Positions 18,865 through 26,444 of a stretch of DNA of 57,156 nucleotides are shown one piece after another. Made by a program: the position numbers and the translations under genes. The DNA comes from Deltaproteobacteria bacterium (GTDB lineage: Bacteria; Desulfobacterota; Syntrophia; Syntrophales; UBA8958). A model generated the notes under the pieces. The model worked only from the letters and a program-made list of their open reading frames with translations, made no database searches and was not told the origin of the DNA. Position 1 is the stretch's first letter. Each line of letters begins with the position of its first letter. The DNA lies in the NCBI GenBank assembly GCA_029553375.1, contig JAKPCH010000048.1, forward strand, positions 5,001 through 62,156. The letters run 5' to 3'.

Positions 18865-19407
18865 ATGCCCAGGCTCTCAGGTATCCTTTTCATCGCGGCC
18901 CTTTTCTCCCTTGTCCTCACCTCGGCCCACGCCGCCCCCCCCAGATCGGCGGCGGCGACGACGGGTGTCAAGATCGGGATCGTGGACATGCAGAAGGTCC
19001 TGCGGGAGGCCAAGGCGGCCAAGGCGGCCCGGGCGGCCTTCGAGAAGGAACTGGAGGCGAAGAGGATCCAGATCGCCAACAAGGAGAAAGAGGCCCGGGA
19101 CCTCGAGGGGGAGATCAACCGCCTCGACCCCACCGCCTCCCTCGAGGTCCGTCGTCAGAAGGCCGACAAGCTGAAGCACGTCATGAGGGAGCTCAACAAC
19201 CTCAAACAGGACACGGAAGAGGAATTGAAACGCAAGGAGATGGAGATGGCCCAGAAGATCCTCGGTGAGATCATGGCCGTGGTGCGCAACTACGCCAGGA
19301 ACGAGCGCCTCGTCGCCGTCTTCGAGCGCGGCGCCGTCATGGTCGCCGACGAGGCCATCGACATCACCGACCGGATCCTCAAGATCTACGACGGCCAGAA
19401 ACGCTGA
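18865..19407 (+). CDS. Skp/OmpH-family periplasmic chaperone, copy 2
   Basis: 180 residues from ATG 18865 (GGAGG eleven bases upstream; GTG 18856 is only two bases from that site). Signal peptide MPRLSGILFIAALFSLVLTSAHA, then VKIGIVDMQKVLREAKAAKAA, a long helical arm and the ending DITDRILKIYDGQKR. Same fold and ending as the preceding gene, so the two arose by duplication. bamA, lpxD and fabZ, the usual neighbours of skp, are not here; instead the pair follows a giant exported protein and its barrel, suggesting dedicated holdases. Confidence 0.92.
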   Translation: MPRLSGILFIAALFSLVLTSAHAAPPRSAAATTGVKIGIVDMQKVLREAKAAKAARAAFEKELEAKRIQIANKEKEARDLEGEINRLDPTASLEVRRQKADKLKHVMRELNNLKQDTEEELKRKEMEMAQKILGEIMAVVRNYARNERLVAVFERGAVMVADEAIDITDRILKIYDGQKR

Positions 19408-19414
19408 GGTACCC

Positions 19415-20191
19415 TCAGGGGAGCACCCGCTCCGCCTGGAGGGGGTAGACGAGGGTCTTGACCACGCCGGGGGGTTCCAGGAAGAAGACGATCATGAAGG
19501 GGACGGCGGCCCCGGCGTTCACCCGTTCGGCGTTGACGTCCGTGCCCTGGGGAACGGCCAGCTCCCGCAGGATCTGCTCCTCCGTCATGGTCTGGAGCTC
19601 TTCGTCCGAAAGAAGGTTCCCGCAGTAGGCCACCGCCTCCCTCACCCGCGTGTCCACGGCGTCGTAAAGCTCCGCCGCCACCTTGATCCTCGTGAGGGGG
19701 ACGTCCGCGGTGTTGACCGCCATCCCCTCGACGACGCGGATGGTGCCCATGACGGGGTTGTTCACGAGGCGCTGGCGGAGGTCCCTCACGACGACCGACG
19801 CCTTTTCCCCGGGAAGCTGCTTTTCACCGGAGACGGGGGTTTGGAGGGCCTTGAACCCCCTTAGGGCCTCCTCTACCAGGGGGGGGTTGAGAAAGGCCAC
19901 GGCCCCCGCGAAGAGGAACAGGGCCAGCAGTACCGCCGCCCCCACCCTCCAGGGCGAAAGACGCCTCTTAAGGGGCCCCTTCGCCTCGGGCAGGGGATCC
20001 CCGGACGGGGGAGGCCCTTCAGGGGCGGCCGGTCCTAGACCCTGCCGTCCCTCCGCCCCCGGAGGCGCCAAGGTCCGGTAGAAGACGTGGCGGCACCGAC
20101 TGCAGCGGAGCCAGATCCCCTCTCTGCCGCCTTCCACCGCCGTCACGTCGAAGCGGAACCTGGTGCCGCAGGACTCACAAGTGATGATCAT
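19415..20191 (-). CDS. Zinc-ribbon and DUF3426 membrane protein
   Basis: 258 residues. The N-terminus MIITCESCGTRFRFDV...WLRCSRCRHVFY is an MJ0042-type zinc ribbon (two CxxC pairs, residues about 5-36). A proline-rich linker follows, then a single membrane helix (VGAAVLLALFLFAGAVAF, about 86-103) and a DUF3426-type extracytoplasmic domain. Such proteins are widespread in proteobacteria, but their role is not established. Its stop faces the second Skp-like gene eight bases away, and hpt lies 24 bases upstream on the same strand, so it is probably cotranscribed with hpt. Confidence 0.85.
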   Translation of the reverse strand: MIITCESCGTRFRFDVTAVEGGREGIWLRCSRCRHVFYRTLAPPGAEGRQGLGPAAPEGPPPSGDPLPEAKGPLKRRLSPWRVGAAVLLALFLFAGAVAFLNPPLVEEALRGFKALQTPVSGEKQLPGEKASVVVRDLRQRLVNNPVMGTIRVVEGMAVNTADVPLTRIKVAAELYDAVDTRVREAVAYCGNLLSDEELQTMTEEQILRELAVPQGTDVNAERVNAGAAVPFMIVFFLEPPGVVKTLVYPLQAERVLP

Positions 20192-20215
20192 GCCCCCCCT
20201 CCCGCGCCCCCGACC

Positions 20216-20743
20216 TCACAGGTCCCTGACGATGAAGACGTCCGGGAGGAATCGCCCCTGCTCGTTGAAATCGAGACCGTAACCGATGACGAAACCGTCG
20301 TCCATGGTGAAACCCACGTAGTCCGCCTCGAAGGGGACCTCGCGGCGCAGGCGCTTGTCTATGAAGGCGCAGACCTTCAGAGACGCCGGTTTCCGGGCCC
20401 GCATGACCTCCACGAGATACGTGAGGGTCAGACCCGTGTCCACGATGTCCTCGACGATGAGGACGTCCCGCCCCGCCACGTCCGTCTCGACATCCTTGGT
20501 GAGCTCGATCCTCCCGGACGACACGGACGAGGAGCCGTAGCTCCGGAGGCGGACGAAATCCACCACGCAGGGGATGTCGAGGCGGCGGATCAGATCGGCC
20601 ATGAAGATGAAGGCCCCTTTCATGACCCCGACGACCACCGGCTCCCGGCCGCGGTAATCCCTCGAGATCTGCGCCGCCAGCTCTTCCACCCTCTTGGCGA
20701 TGAGGTCCCTCCCGAAGAGGACCTCCTTTTTCATCTCCTCCAT
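20216..20743 (-). CDS. hpt: Hypoxanthine phosphoribosyltransferase
   Basis: Purine salvage enzyme making IMP/GMP from hypoxanthine/guanine and PRPP. 175 residues, normal length. The PRPP-binding signature is VLIVEDIVDTGLTLTYL, preceded by the flexible-loop segment LRSYGSSS; VVGVMKGAFIFMADL and VDYVGFTMDDGFVIGYGLDF are also canonical. It lies between the DUF3426 gene and the cysteine-rich unknown on the minus strand. Confidence 0.96.
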   Translation of the reverse strand: MEEMKKEVLFGRDLIAKRVEELAAQISRDYRGREPVVVGVMKGAFIFMADLIRRLDIPCVVDFVRLRSYGSSSVSSGRIELTKDVETDVAGRDVLIVEDIVDTGLTLTYLVEVMRARKPASLKVCAFIDKRLRREVPFEADYVGFTMDDGFVIGYGLDFNEQGRFLPDVFIVRDL

Positions 20744-20770
20744 GTCTCTCCCCCCTTTCGCCGCTCCATT

Positions 20771-21619
20771 TCAAGAACAAGAAGCCGGAGCTGTCAAGGG
20801 TTTTTCCCTCCACCGCTCGTAGGCCTCCCGGAAGGAGGCGATATGGGCCCGGATGAGGTCCTCGGCCCTTTGGATCTCCTCCCGGGACCGGAACTCGGAG
20901 GTGAGGCTCTTGAATATGCCGTCGAAGGGCGAGGGGTCGCAATGGAGGCGGTCGTAGGGGATGGGCCGGATCATGTACTGGGAACCGTCGAAGTAGTATT
21001 TCCCGAACCTCCGGACGTCGTCGGAGCGGTAGGGCCAGTTCAGTTTCAAGGCGAAGAAGTCCCCGGCGCGTCCCCTTACCTCCCGATCAGAGAAGGCGGC
21101 CGGTTTGGGCATCTCGGAGACGGCCTCGGCGGCGAGGCGGAAATAGGCCTTGACGAGATCGATGTCCGTGACGACGAGGCCCCATAGGTACCAGTCGTCG
21201 ATGATCATAAGGAGGGCCAGTTTCTCCTCCCGGGAGAGGTAATGGTAGCTCGGGCAGAAATGGCCGTCGCAGAGTTCCCGCCCGTAAAAGGACACGCCCC
21301 TCAGGTCCCGGCCCCCGTTCTGGCAGGGGTGCAACAGACACCCCACCCTCCTCTCCTCCCTGTCGAGGAAGCCGAGATACTCGCAGCAGTATATCACCTC
21401 GTAACGTTTCGTCCCGTCCTCCCGGCGGCGGATCTCGGCGGCGAAGGCCTCGAGGTCCTCGGGGGTCCTGCCCCAGGCGCCGTAGAGGGCCGTGCGCCCC
21501 CTGAGCCTCGCGGCGAGGGACTCCCGGGAACTGTCGGCGTAGTTGTAGAGGCCGCAACAGGCCCCGCAGGACATTTCCGCCCCGGGCTGGCAGAGATGTA
21601 TCTCGGGGGGAGACACCAT
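20771..21619 (-). CDS. Cysteine-rich protein of unknown function
   Basis: 282 residues from ATG 21619; the frame stays open upstream but that part is antisense-frame shadow of purU. It opens with a cysteine cluster (HLCQPGAEMSCGACCGLYNY), followed by CCEYLGF, GCLLHPCQNGGRDLRG and CDGHFCPSYHYLS, so nine or more cysteines in four groups in the first half, then a helical second half. The pattern suggests Fe-S or zinc binding, distantly like the YkgJ cysteine-cluster proteins. I cannot assign a function. The stop lies 28 bases upstream of hpt and the start 15 bases after purU. Confidence 0.8.
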   Translation of the reverse strand: MVSPPEIHLCQPGAEMSCGACCGLYNYADSSRESLAARLRGRTALYGAWGRTPEDLEAFAAEIRRREDGTKRYEVIYCCEYLGFLDREERRVGCLLHPCQNGGRDLRGVSFYGRELCDGHFCPSYHYLSREEKLALLMIIDDWYLWGLVVTDIDLVKAYFRLAAEAVSEMPKPAAFSDREVRGRAGDFFALKLNWPYRSDDVRRFGKYYFDGSQYMIRPIPYDRLHCDPSPFDGIFKSLTSEFRSREEIQRAEDLIRAHIASFREAYERWREKPLTAPASCS

Positions 21620-21633
21620 GGCGCGGGGGACCC

Positions 21634-22506
21634 TCACTCGAAGACGACGGTCTTCGTCCCGTAGGGGAGGATACGGTTCTCCAGGTGGAGGCGCACCGCC
21701 CGGGCCAGGACCATCCGCTCCAGGTCCTTGCCCTTGAGCTTGATGTCCTCCACGGAATCGCGATGGCTGATCTTGATGACATCCTGGGCGATGATGGGGC
21801 CGTCGTCGAGGTTTTCCGTGACGTAATGGCTCGTGGCCCCGATGACCTTGACGCCCCGGTCGTAGGCCTGCTGGTAAGGTTTCGGGCCGACGAACGCGGG
21901 CAGGAAGGAGTGGTGGATGTTGATGATCCTGTTGGGGTAGCGGGCCACGAACCGGTCGCTGAGGATCTGCATGTACCTCGCCAGGACGATGAGATCGACG
22001 CCGTTCCTCTCGAGGAGTTCCAGCTCCCTCTCCTCCTGCTCGGCCTTGTTCTCCGGGGTGATGGGGAAACACTCGTAGCGGAGACCGAACTGGGTCACCA
22101 TGGGTTCCAGGTCGGGGTGGTTGCTGATGACGAGGGGGATCTCCGCCCGGAACTCCCCCATGCGATGGCGGAGGATGAGGTCGTAGAGGCAGTGGGGGTG
22201 ACGGGAGACGAAGATGGCCATCCTCTTCACCTCGTCGGTGAAATGGAGCTCCCAGGACATGTCGAACTGTTTCGCCACGTGCCTGAAGACCATCCCGATC
22301 TCCTCCCGGGGGATGACGAAGCCCTTCAGCTCCCACTCGATGCGCATGAAGAAGATCTTGCGGGTCATGGAGGTGTGCTGGGCCGCGTGGACGATGTTGC
22401 CGTTGTGACGGTAGATGAAGTTGGAGATGTTGTAGACGAGCCCCTTCTGATCGGGACACGACAGAAGGAGGATGGCGTTGGCTTCTTCACCCTTCGGGGA
22501 CTCCAT
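21634..22506 (-). CDS. purU: Formyltetrahydrofolate deformylase
   Basis: Hydrolyses 10-formyl-THF to THF and formate, balancing one-carbon pools. 290 residues from ATG 22506. N-terminal ACT domain (ILLLSCPDQKGLVYNISNFIYRHNG has the signature), then the formyltransferase fold with NIHHSFLPAFVGPKPY and the catalytic Asp in ENLDDGPIIAQD; NH...D triad present. An in-frame start further upstream (22572) would add 22 residues that do not resemble the family. Divergent from the 22619 gene. Formate release fits with the neighbouring purine genes. Confidence 0.95.
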   Translation of the reverse strand: MESPKGEEANAILLLSCPDQKGLVYNISNFIYRHNGNIVHAAQHTSMTRKIFFMRIEWELKGFVIPREEIGMVFRHVAKQFDMSWELHFTDEVKRMAIFVSRHPHCLYDLILRHRMGEFRAEIPLVISNHPDLEPMVTQFGLRYECFPITPENKAEQEERELELLERNGVDLIVLARYMQILSDRFVARYPNRIINIHHSFLPAFVGPKPYQQAYDRGVKVIGATSHYVTENLDDGPIIAQDVIKISHRDSVEDIKLKGKDLERMVLARAVRLHLENRILPYGTKTVVFE

Positions 22507-22618
22507 GGAACAAAAACCCCCACCAGAATAGGCGCCATATATAGAGGCAACGCCGTTGCAGGTCAAGGGCAAAGATGCTAAAGGGCTTCGAACCTATCCC
22601 GATCAAGGAGTTCGGCCC

Positions 22619-23017
22619 ATGACCCTCTACGAGAAGATACCCCTGCCCAACGGACTCACCCTCGAGATCTGGGACGCCTCGCGGAAGATCGCCGAGGACA
22701 CGACGAAGGTCGAGATGGTGGCCCGGATCGAGGTCGTCTTCCGCCCCGAACACTTCCTTCAGGAGGAACACTTCGCCAAGACCGTCTCCACCCTGGGGCC
22801 GTCGGACTTCTACGAGTACCGCAAGGAGCGGACCTTCGTGCGGAACGAGGACCGGGAGGCGGTCTTTCGGGAACTCCTTGGGTCCTTCAAGGAGGACGTC
22901 CTGCCCTACCTGAGACGCGACGACTTCCCCGGCCGCTTCTCCCGTTCGCGGCACCGCTACATAGAACAGCACTGGTACCGCTTTCTCCCCCCTCAGGAAG
23001 ACACGGATGACGAGTGA
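22619..23017 (+). CDS. Conserved-looking hypothetical protein
   Basis: 132 residues from ATG 22619 with AAGGAG eight bases upstream. Soluble, rich in charged and aromatic residues: begins MTLYEKIPLPNGLTLEIWD, mixed alpha/beta in appearance, ends with an acidic tail. No recognised domain or catalytic motif. Its last 11 bases overlap the start of the radical-SAM gene, so the two are translationally coupled, which may link it to that protein's unknown modification function. Confidence 0.8.
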   Translation: MTLYEKIPLPNGLTLEIWDASRKIAEDTTKVEMVARIEVVFRPEHFLQEEHFAKTVSTLGPSDFYEYRKERTFVRNEDREAVFRELLGSFKEDVLPYLRRDDFPGRFSRSRHRYIEQHWYRFLPPQEDTDDE

Positions 23018-25478
23018 TAATGTGATCCCCCCGACGGTGGAGAAACCGGCCCGCTACACGGGCGCCGAGGCGAACGCCGTGCGCAAAGACCCCGGGGCGT
23101 GCCGCCTGTCCGTGGCCCTCTGCTTTCCCGACACCTACGAGGTGGGGATGTCCCACCTGGGCCTGCAGATCCTCTACGCCCTCCTGAACGGGGAGAGGGA
23201 AGTGGCGGCGGAGCGTTGTTACGCCCCCTGGCCGGACATGGAGGGATACCTGCGCCGCCGGGGTCTGCCCCTGACCACCCTCGAGTCGGGGACCCCCCTC
23301 AAAAAATTCGATCTCGTCGGCTTTTCCCTCCAGTACGAGCTCTCCTACACCAACTGCCTGGCCATGCTCGACCTGGGAGGGGTGCCGCCGAGGAGGCAGG
23401 ACCGGCGGGAGGGGGACCCCATCGTCATCGCCGGGGGTCCCTGCGTCTTCAATCCCCTGCCCATGTCCCCCTTCATCGACGCCTTCGTCGTCGGGGAGGG
23501 GGAGGAGGTCATCCTCGAAATCGCCCGGCGATTGATGAGGGCCAAGGAGAGGGGCCTCAGCCGGGAGGAGGCGATCGGGGAGCTGTCTCACCTGGAGGGC
23601 GTCTACTGCCCCGCCTTCCACCGGGGGGAGGGGAGGATCAGGAAGCGGGTCGTGGGGGACCTCAACGCCTTCCTCGAGCCCGCCGCGCCCGTCGTGCCCC
23701 TCATCAAGACCGTCCACGACCGCGTCGTCCTCGAGATCGCCCGGGGCTGCACCAGGGGATGCCGTTTCTGTCAGGCCGGCATGGTGTGGCGCCCCGTGCG
23801 GGAGAGGGACCCGGCGATCCTCCTGGCCATGGCCGAGAAGGCCCTGGCCGTCACGGGCCACGACGAGATCTCCCTCCTGTCCCTCAGCGCGGGGGACTAC
23901 AGCCACATCGAGGAGCTCCTGGGGGCCCTCATGGACCGCTACCACCACCGCCGCGTCGCCCTCGCCCTCCCCTCTCTCCGCGTGGAGACCCTCTCCGCGG
24001 CCATGATCGAGAACATCAAGCGGGTGAGAAAGACGAGTTTCACCCTGGCCCCGGAGGCCGGCACGGAACGGCTGCGGAAGATGATCAACAAGGGGAACAC
24101 GGAGGGGGAACTCCTGGCGACCCTCGAGAAGGTCTACGAGGCGGGCTGGCTCGCGGCGAAGCTGTACTTCATGATCGGTCTCCCCCACGAGGAGGGGGCC
24201 GATCTGGAGGGGATCTGCGACCTCGCCTTCAAGGCCCTGGAGAGGGCGAAACGGCGGGGGGAGGTGACGGTGAACCTCTCCACCTTCGTCCCCAAGCCCC
24301 ATACCCCCTTCCAGTGGGAGAGGCAGATCTCCCCCGAGGAGACGAGGGAGAAACAGGAGTTCTTCAAGAAGAGGCTCCGCCACCGCCGCCTGCGGGTGAA
24401 ATGGCACGACCCGGAGATGAGCGGCCTCGAGGGCGTCTTCTCACGGGGAGACGAACGCCTGGGGGAGGTGATCGAAAAGGCCTTCCTCCTGGGCTGCCGC
24501 TTCGACGGCTGGGGGGAGAGGTTCGATAAGACCCTCTGGGAGCGGGCCTGGCGGGAATGCGGGATCGACCCGGCGCCCTACCTCGCCCCCCGGCGTCTCG
24601 AAGCCCCCCTTCCCTGGGACTTCATCGACGCGGGCGTCCACAAGGCCTTTCTCCGCGAGGAGGCCGCAAGGGCCGCCGAAGGCCTCCCCACGGCCGACTG
24701 CCGCCGGGGGCCATGCGGGGACTGCGGGGCCTGTGATTTCCAGACGATCACCGTGAGGGAGGCCGCCCCCTTCCCCCAAGAGGAACGAGAAAGGCCCCGG
24801 CGGGTCGAAAAAGGCGGTCAGGGGGCGTCATACCGCATCGTCTTCGCCAAGACGGGGCCTTCCCGTCACCTCTCCCACCTGGATTGCGCCGCCGCCCTCT
24901 TCCGGGCCTTCTGCCGCGCCGGGGTCATTTTCTCCTTCTCGGAGGGTTTCCATCCCCACCCGAAGATGTCCTTCCCCTTCGCCACGGCCGTGGGGATGGA
25001 GAGCCTCGGGGAATACGGGGACATCCGCCTCGCCGAGGCCCTGCCGGACCCGGAGGCCCTCAGGGAAAAAGTCAACTCCTGCCTCCCCCGGGGGCTGGAG
25101 GTCAAAAAGATCGACCCCCTGCCCGCCGATCCCGTTCCCCTTTCGGCCCTCATCAAGGGATTCGTCTACGAGACTTATCTCCCCGCCGATCACCCGGCCG
25201 ACGAACGGGAAGCCCTGGCCGCCAGGTGCCGGGACTTTCTCGAGACCACTTCCTTCACCGTCACGCGGGACCATCATGGCAAGACGCGCCACACGGACCT
25301 CCGCCCCCTCGTCAGGGCCCTTCAGCTGGATCCCGGCACGGGCCGGATCGTCATGACCCTCGCCTTCGGTCCCCGGGGCACGGCCCGGCCCGGGGAGGTC
25401 CTCACGGCCGTCCTCGGGATCCCGAGGGAGACGGCCGCCGGGATGGTGATCGTGAAGAAGGAGACACTTTTTGCGTAA
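23007..25478 (+). CDS. TIGR03960-type B12-binding-like radical SAM protein fused to TIGR03936/DUF2344
   Basis: 823 residues. N-terminal B12-binding-like half without a clear cobalamin DxHxxG motif (VGMSHLGLQILYALLN, IVIAGGPCVFNPLPM), then a radical-SAM barrel whose Fe-S cysteines C248, C252 and C255 lie in GCTRGCRFCQAG, with TLAPEAGTERLRKMINKG typical of the family. A cysteine group CRRGPCGDCGACDF (about residues 566-577) separates it from a DUF2344 domain (about 607-823, LSHLDCAAALFRAF, FSEGFHPHPKMSF). The two-domain fusion is common in deltaproteobacteria and Firmicutes next to rplU/rpmA, as here. Reaction unknown; an RNA or ribosome modification role is often guessed from this context. Confidence 0.92.
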   Translation: MTSDNVIPPTVEKPARYTGAEANAVRKDPGACRLSVALCFPDTYEVGMSHLGLQILYALLNGEREVAAERCYAPWPDMEGYLRRRGLPLTTLESGTPLKKFDLVGFSLQYELSYTNCLAMLDLGGVPPRRQDRREGDPIVIAGGPCVFNPLPMSPFIDAFVVGEGEEVILEIARRLMRAKERGLSREEAIGELSHLEGVYCPAFHRGEGRIRKRVVGDLNAFLEPAAPVVPLIKTVHDRVVLEIARGCTRGCRFCQAGMVWRPVRERDPAILLAMAEKALAVTGHDEISLLSLSAGDYSHIEELLGALMDRYHHRRVALALPSLRVETLSAAMIENIKRVRKTSFTLAPEAGTERLRKMINKGNTEGELLATLEKVYEAGWLAAKLYFMIGLPHEEGADLEGICDLAFKALERAKRRGEVTVNLSTFVPKPHTPFQWERQISPEETREKQEFFKKRLRHRRLRVKWHDPEMSGLEGVFSRGDERLGEVIEKAFLLGCRFDGWGERFDKTLWERAWRECGIDPAPYLAPRRLEAPLPWDFIDAGVHKAFLREEAARAAEGLPTADCRRGPCGDCGACDFQTITVREAAPFPQEERERPRRVEKGGQGASYRIVFAKTGPSRHLSHLDCAAALFRAFCRAGVIFSFSEGFHPHPKMSFPFATAVGMESLGEYGDIRLAEALPDPEALREKVNSCLPRGLEVKKIDPLPADPVPLSALIKGFVYETYLPADHPADEREALAARCRDFLETTSFTVTRDHHGKTRHTDLRPLVRALQLDPGTGRIVMTLAFGPRGTARPGEVLTAVLGIPRETAAGMVIVKKETLFA

Positions 25479-25484
25479 ATCCTA

Positions 25485-25513
25485 TTGACAAACCCCCTTC
25501 GTTCTGGTTAGAT
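25485..25513 (+). promoter_or_regulatory. Promoter of the rplU operon
   Basis: TTGACA (25485-25490), 17-base spacer, TTAGAT (25508-25513), 35 bases before rplU ATG, in a short non-coding gap. Confidence 0.55.
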
Positions 25514-25547
25514 CGCAACTTCAAAATTTTTTGAGGATCATGGAGAA

Positions 25548-25862
25548 ATGACCTACGCCGTTATCAAGACAGGGGGCAAGCAGCTCCGCGTGGCCGAGGG
25601 GGACGTGATCGCCGTGGAGAAACTGCCCGGCGAGAAAGGCGACCGGATCGTCTTCGATGAGGTCCTCCTCGTGGCCCGGGAGGGGGAGGTCGTGATCGGC
25701 ACCCCCGTCGTCGCCGGGGCGAAGGTGACGGGGGAAATCACGGCCCAGACCAAGGACAGGAAGATCGTCGTCTTCCGCATGAAGCGCCGCAAGGGCTACC
25801 GTAAGAAGACGGGACACAGGCAAAGGATCACCCGTCTCAAGGTGAAGGAAATCTCTCTATAA
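25548..25862 (+). CDS. rplU: Ribosomal protein L21
   Basis: 104-residue large-subunit protein, normal length. [21 protein letters not shown] at the start and the basic C-terminus [14 protein letters not shown] (the L21 23S-binding signature) make this certain. First gene of rplU-rpmA; ribosome site is weak (GAGGATCATGGAG region upstream). L27 begins 15 bases later. Confidence 0.98.
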   Translation: MTYAVIKTGGKQLRVAEGDVIAVEKLPGEKGDRIVFDEVLLVAREGEVVIGTPVVAGAKVTGEITAQTKDRKIVVFRMKRRKGYRKKTGHRQRITRLKVKEISL

Positions 25863-25877
25863 CGGAGGAAAGAAGCG

Positions 25878-26135
25878 ATGGCCCACAAGAAAGGACAGGG
25901 CAGTTCCCGCAACGGCAGGGACAGTAACGCCCAGCGCCGGGGCGTGAAGGTCTTCGGCGGGGAGAGGATCAGTGCCGGGGCCATCCTGGTGCGCCAGCTC
26001 GGCACGAAGATCCACCCCGGCAAGAACGTGGGGATGGGTAAGGACTACACCCTCTACGCCCGGATCGACGGTGTCGTCAGGTACGAGAGAATGGACAAGA
26101 CGAGAAAAAAGGTCAGCGTCTACGCCGAGGCGTAG
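25878..26135 (+). CDS. rpmA: Ribosomal protein L27
   Basis: 85-residue L27, whose N-terminus reaches the peptidyl-transferase centre. [17 protein letters not shown] and [22 protein letters not shown] are diagnostic. There is no Firmicutes-type N-terminal cleavage extension. GGAGGAAAG lies upstream of the ATG. Confidence 0.98.
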   Translation: MAHKKGQGSSRNGRDSNAQRRGVKVFGGERISAGAILVRQLGTKIHPGKNVGMGKDYTLYARIDGVVRYERMDKTRKKVSVYAEA

Positions 26136-26162
26136 AACCGGCCGGAGGGGAAAGAGACAGAG

Positions 26163-26372
26163 ATGAGCGAGAAGCAGACGGGCACCGTCAAGTGGTTCAA
26201 CGACAAGAAGGGTTACGGGTTCATCTCCCGTGACTCGGGGAAGGATCTCTTCGTCCATCACTCTTCCATCATTGCCCAGGGGTTCCGCACCCTCAAGGAA
26301 GGGGACCGGGTGGAGTTCTCCATCAAGCAGGACCAGAAGGGGGAGTCGGCCGTAGAGGTCCGCAAGATCTAA
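26163..26372 (+). CDS. Cold shock domain protein
   Basis: 69-residue single OB-fold CspA-type RNA chaperone: TGTVKWFNDKKGYGFISRD (RNP1) and DLFVHHSSI (RNP2) are complete. ATG 26163 follows rpmA by 27 bases with GGGGAAAGAGA upstream. It is inserted between rpmA and obgE, which are usually adjacent, and is followed by an intrinsic terminator. Confidence 0.97.
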   Translation: MSEKQTGTVKWFNDKKGYGFISRDSGKDLFVHHSSIIAQGFRTLKEGDRVEFSIKQDQKGESAVEVRKI

Positions 26373-26412
26373 ACCTCGGGGTCCCCGAGCCCAGGGGGTT
26401 CATAAAAAGCAC

Positions 26413-26444
26413 AAGAGGCACCACGTGGGTGAGTGCCTTTTTTT
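26413..26444 (+). terminator. Intrinsic terminator abutting the obgE start
   Basis: AAGAGGCAC (26413-26421) pairs with GTGCCTTTT (26433-26441, one G-U), followed by a T tract that runs directly into the obgE ATG at 26445. The loop contains GGGTGA, a possible obgE Shine-Dalgarno, so the same sequence may serve both as terminator and as start-site control. Confidence 0.7.

Noticed and set aside
21620-22459. Upstream extension of the cysteine-rich gene
   Set aside because: That part is an alternate frame of purU; the real protein starts at ATG 21619.
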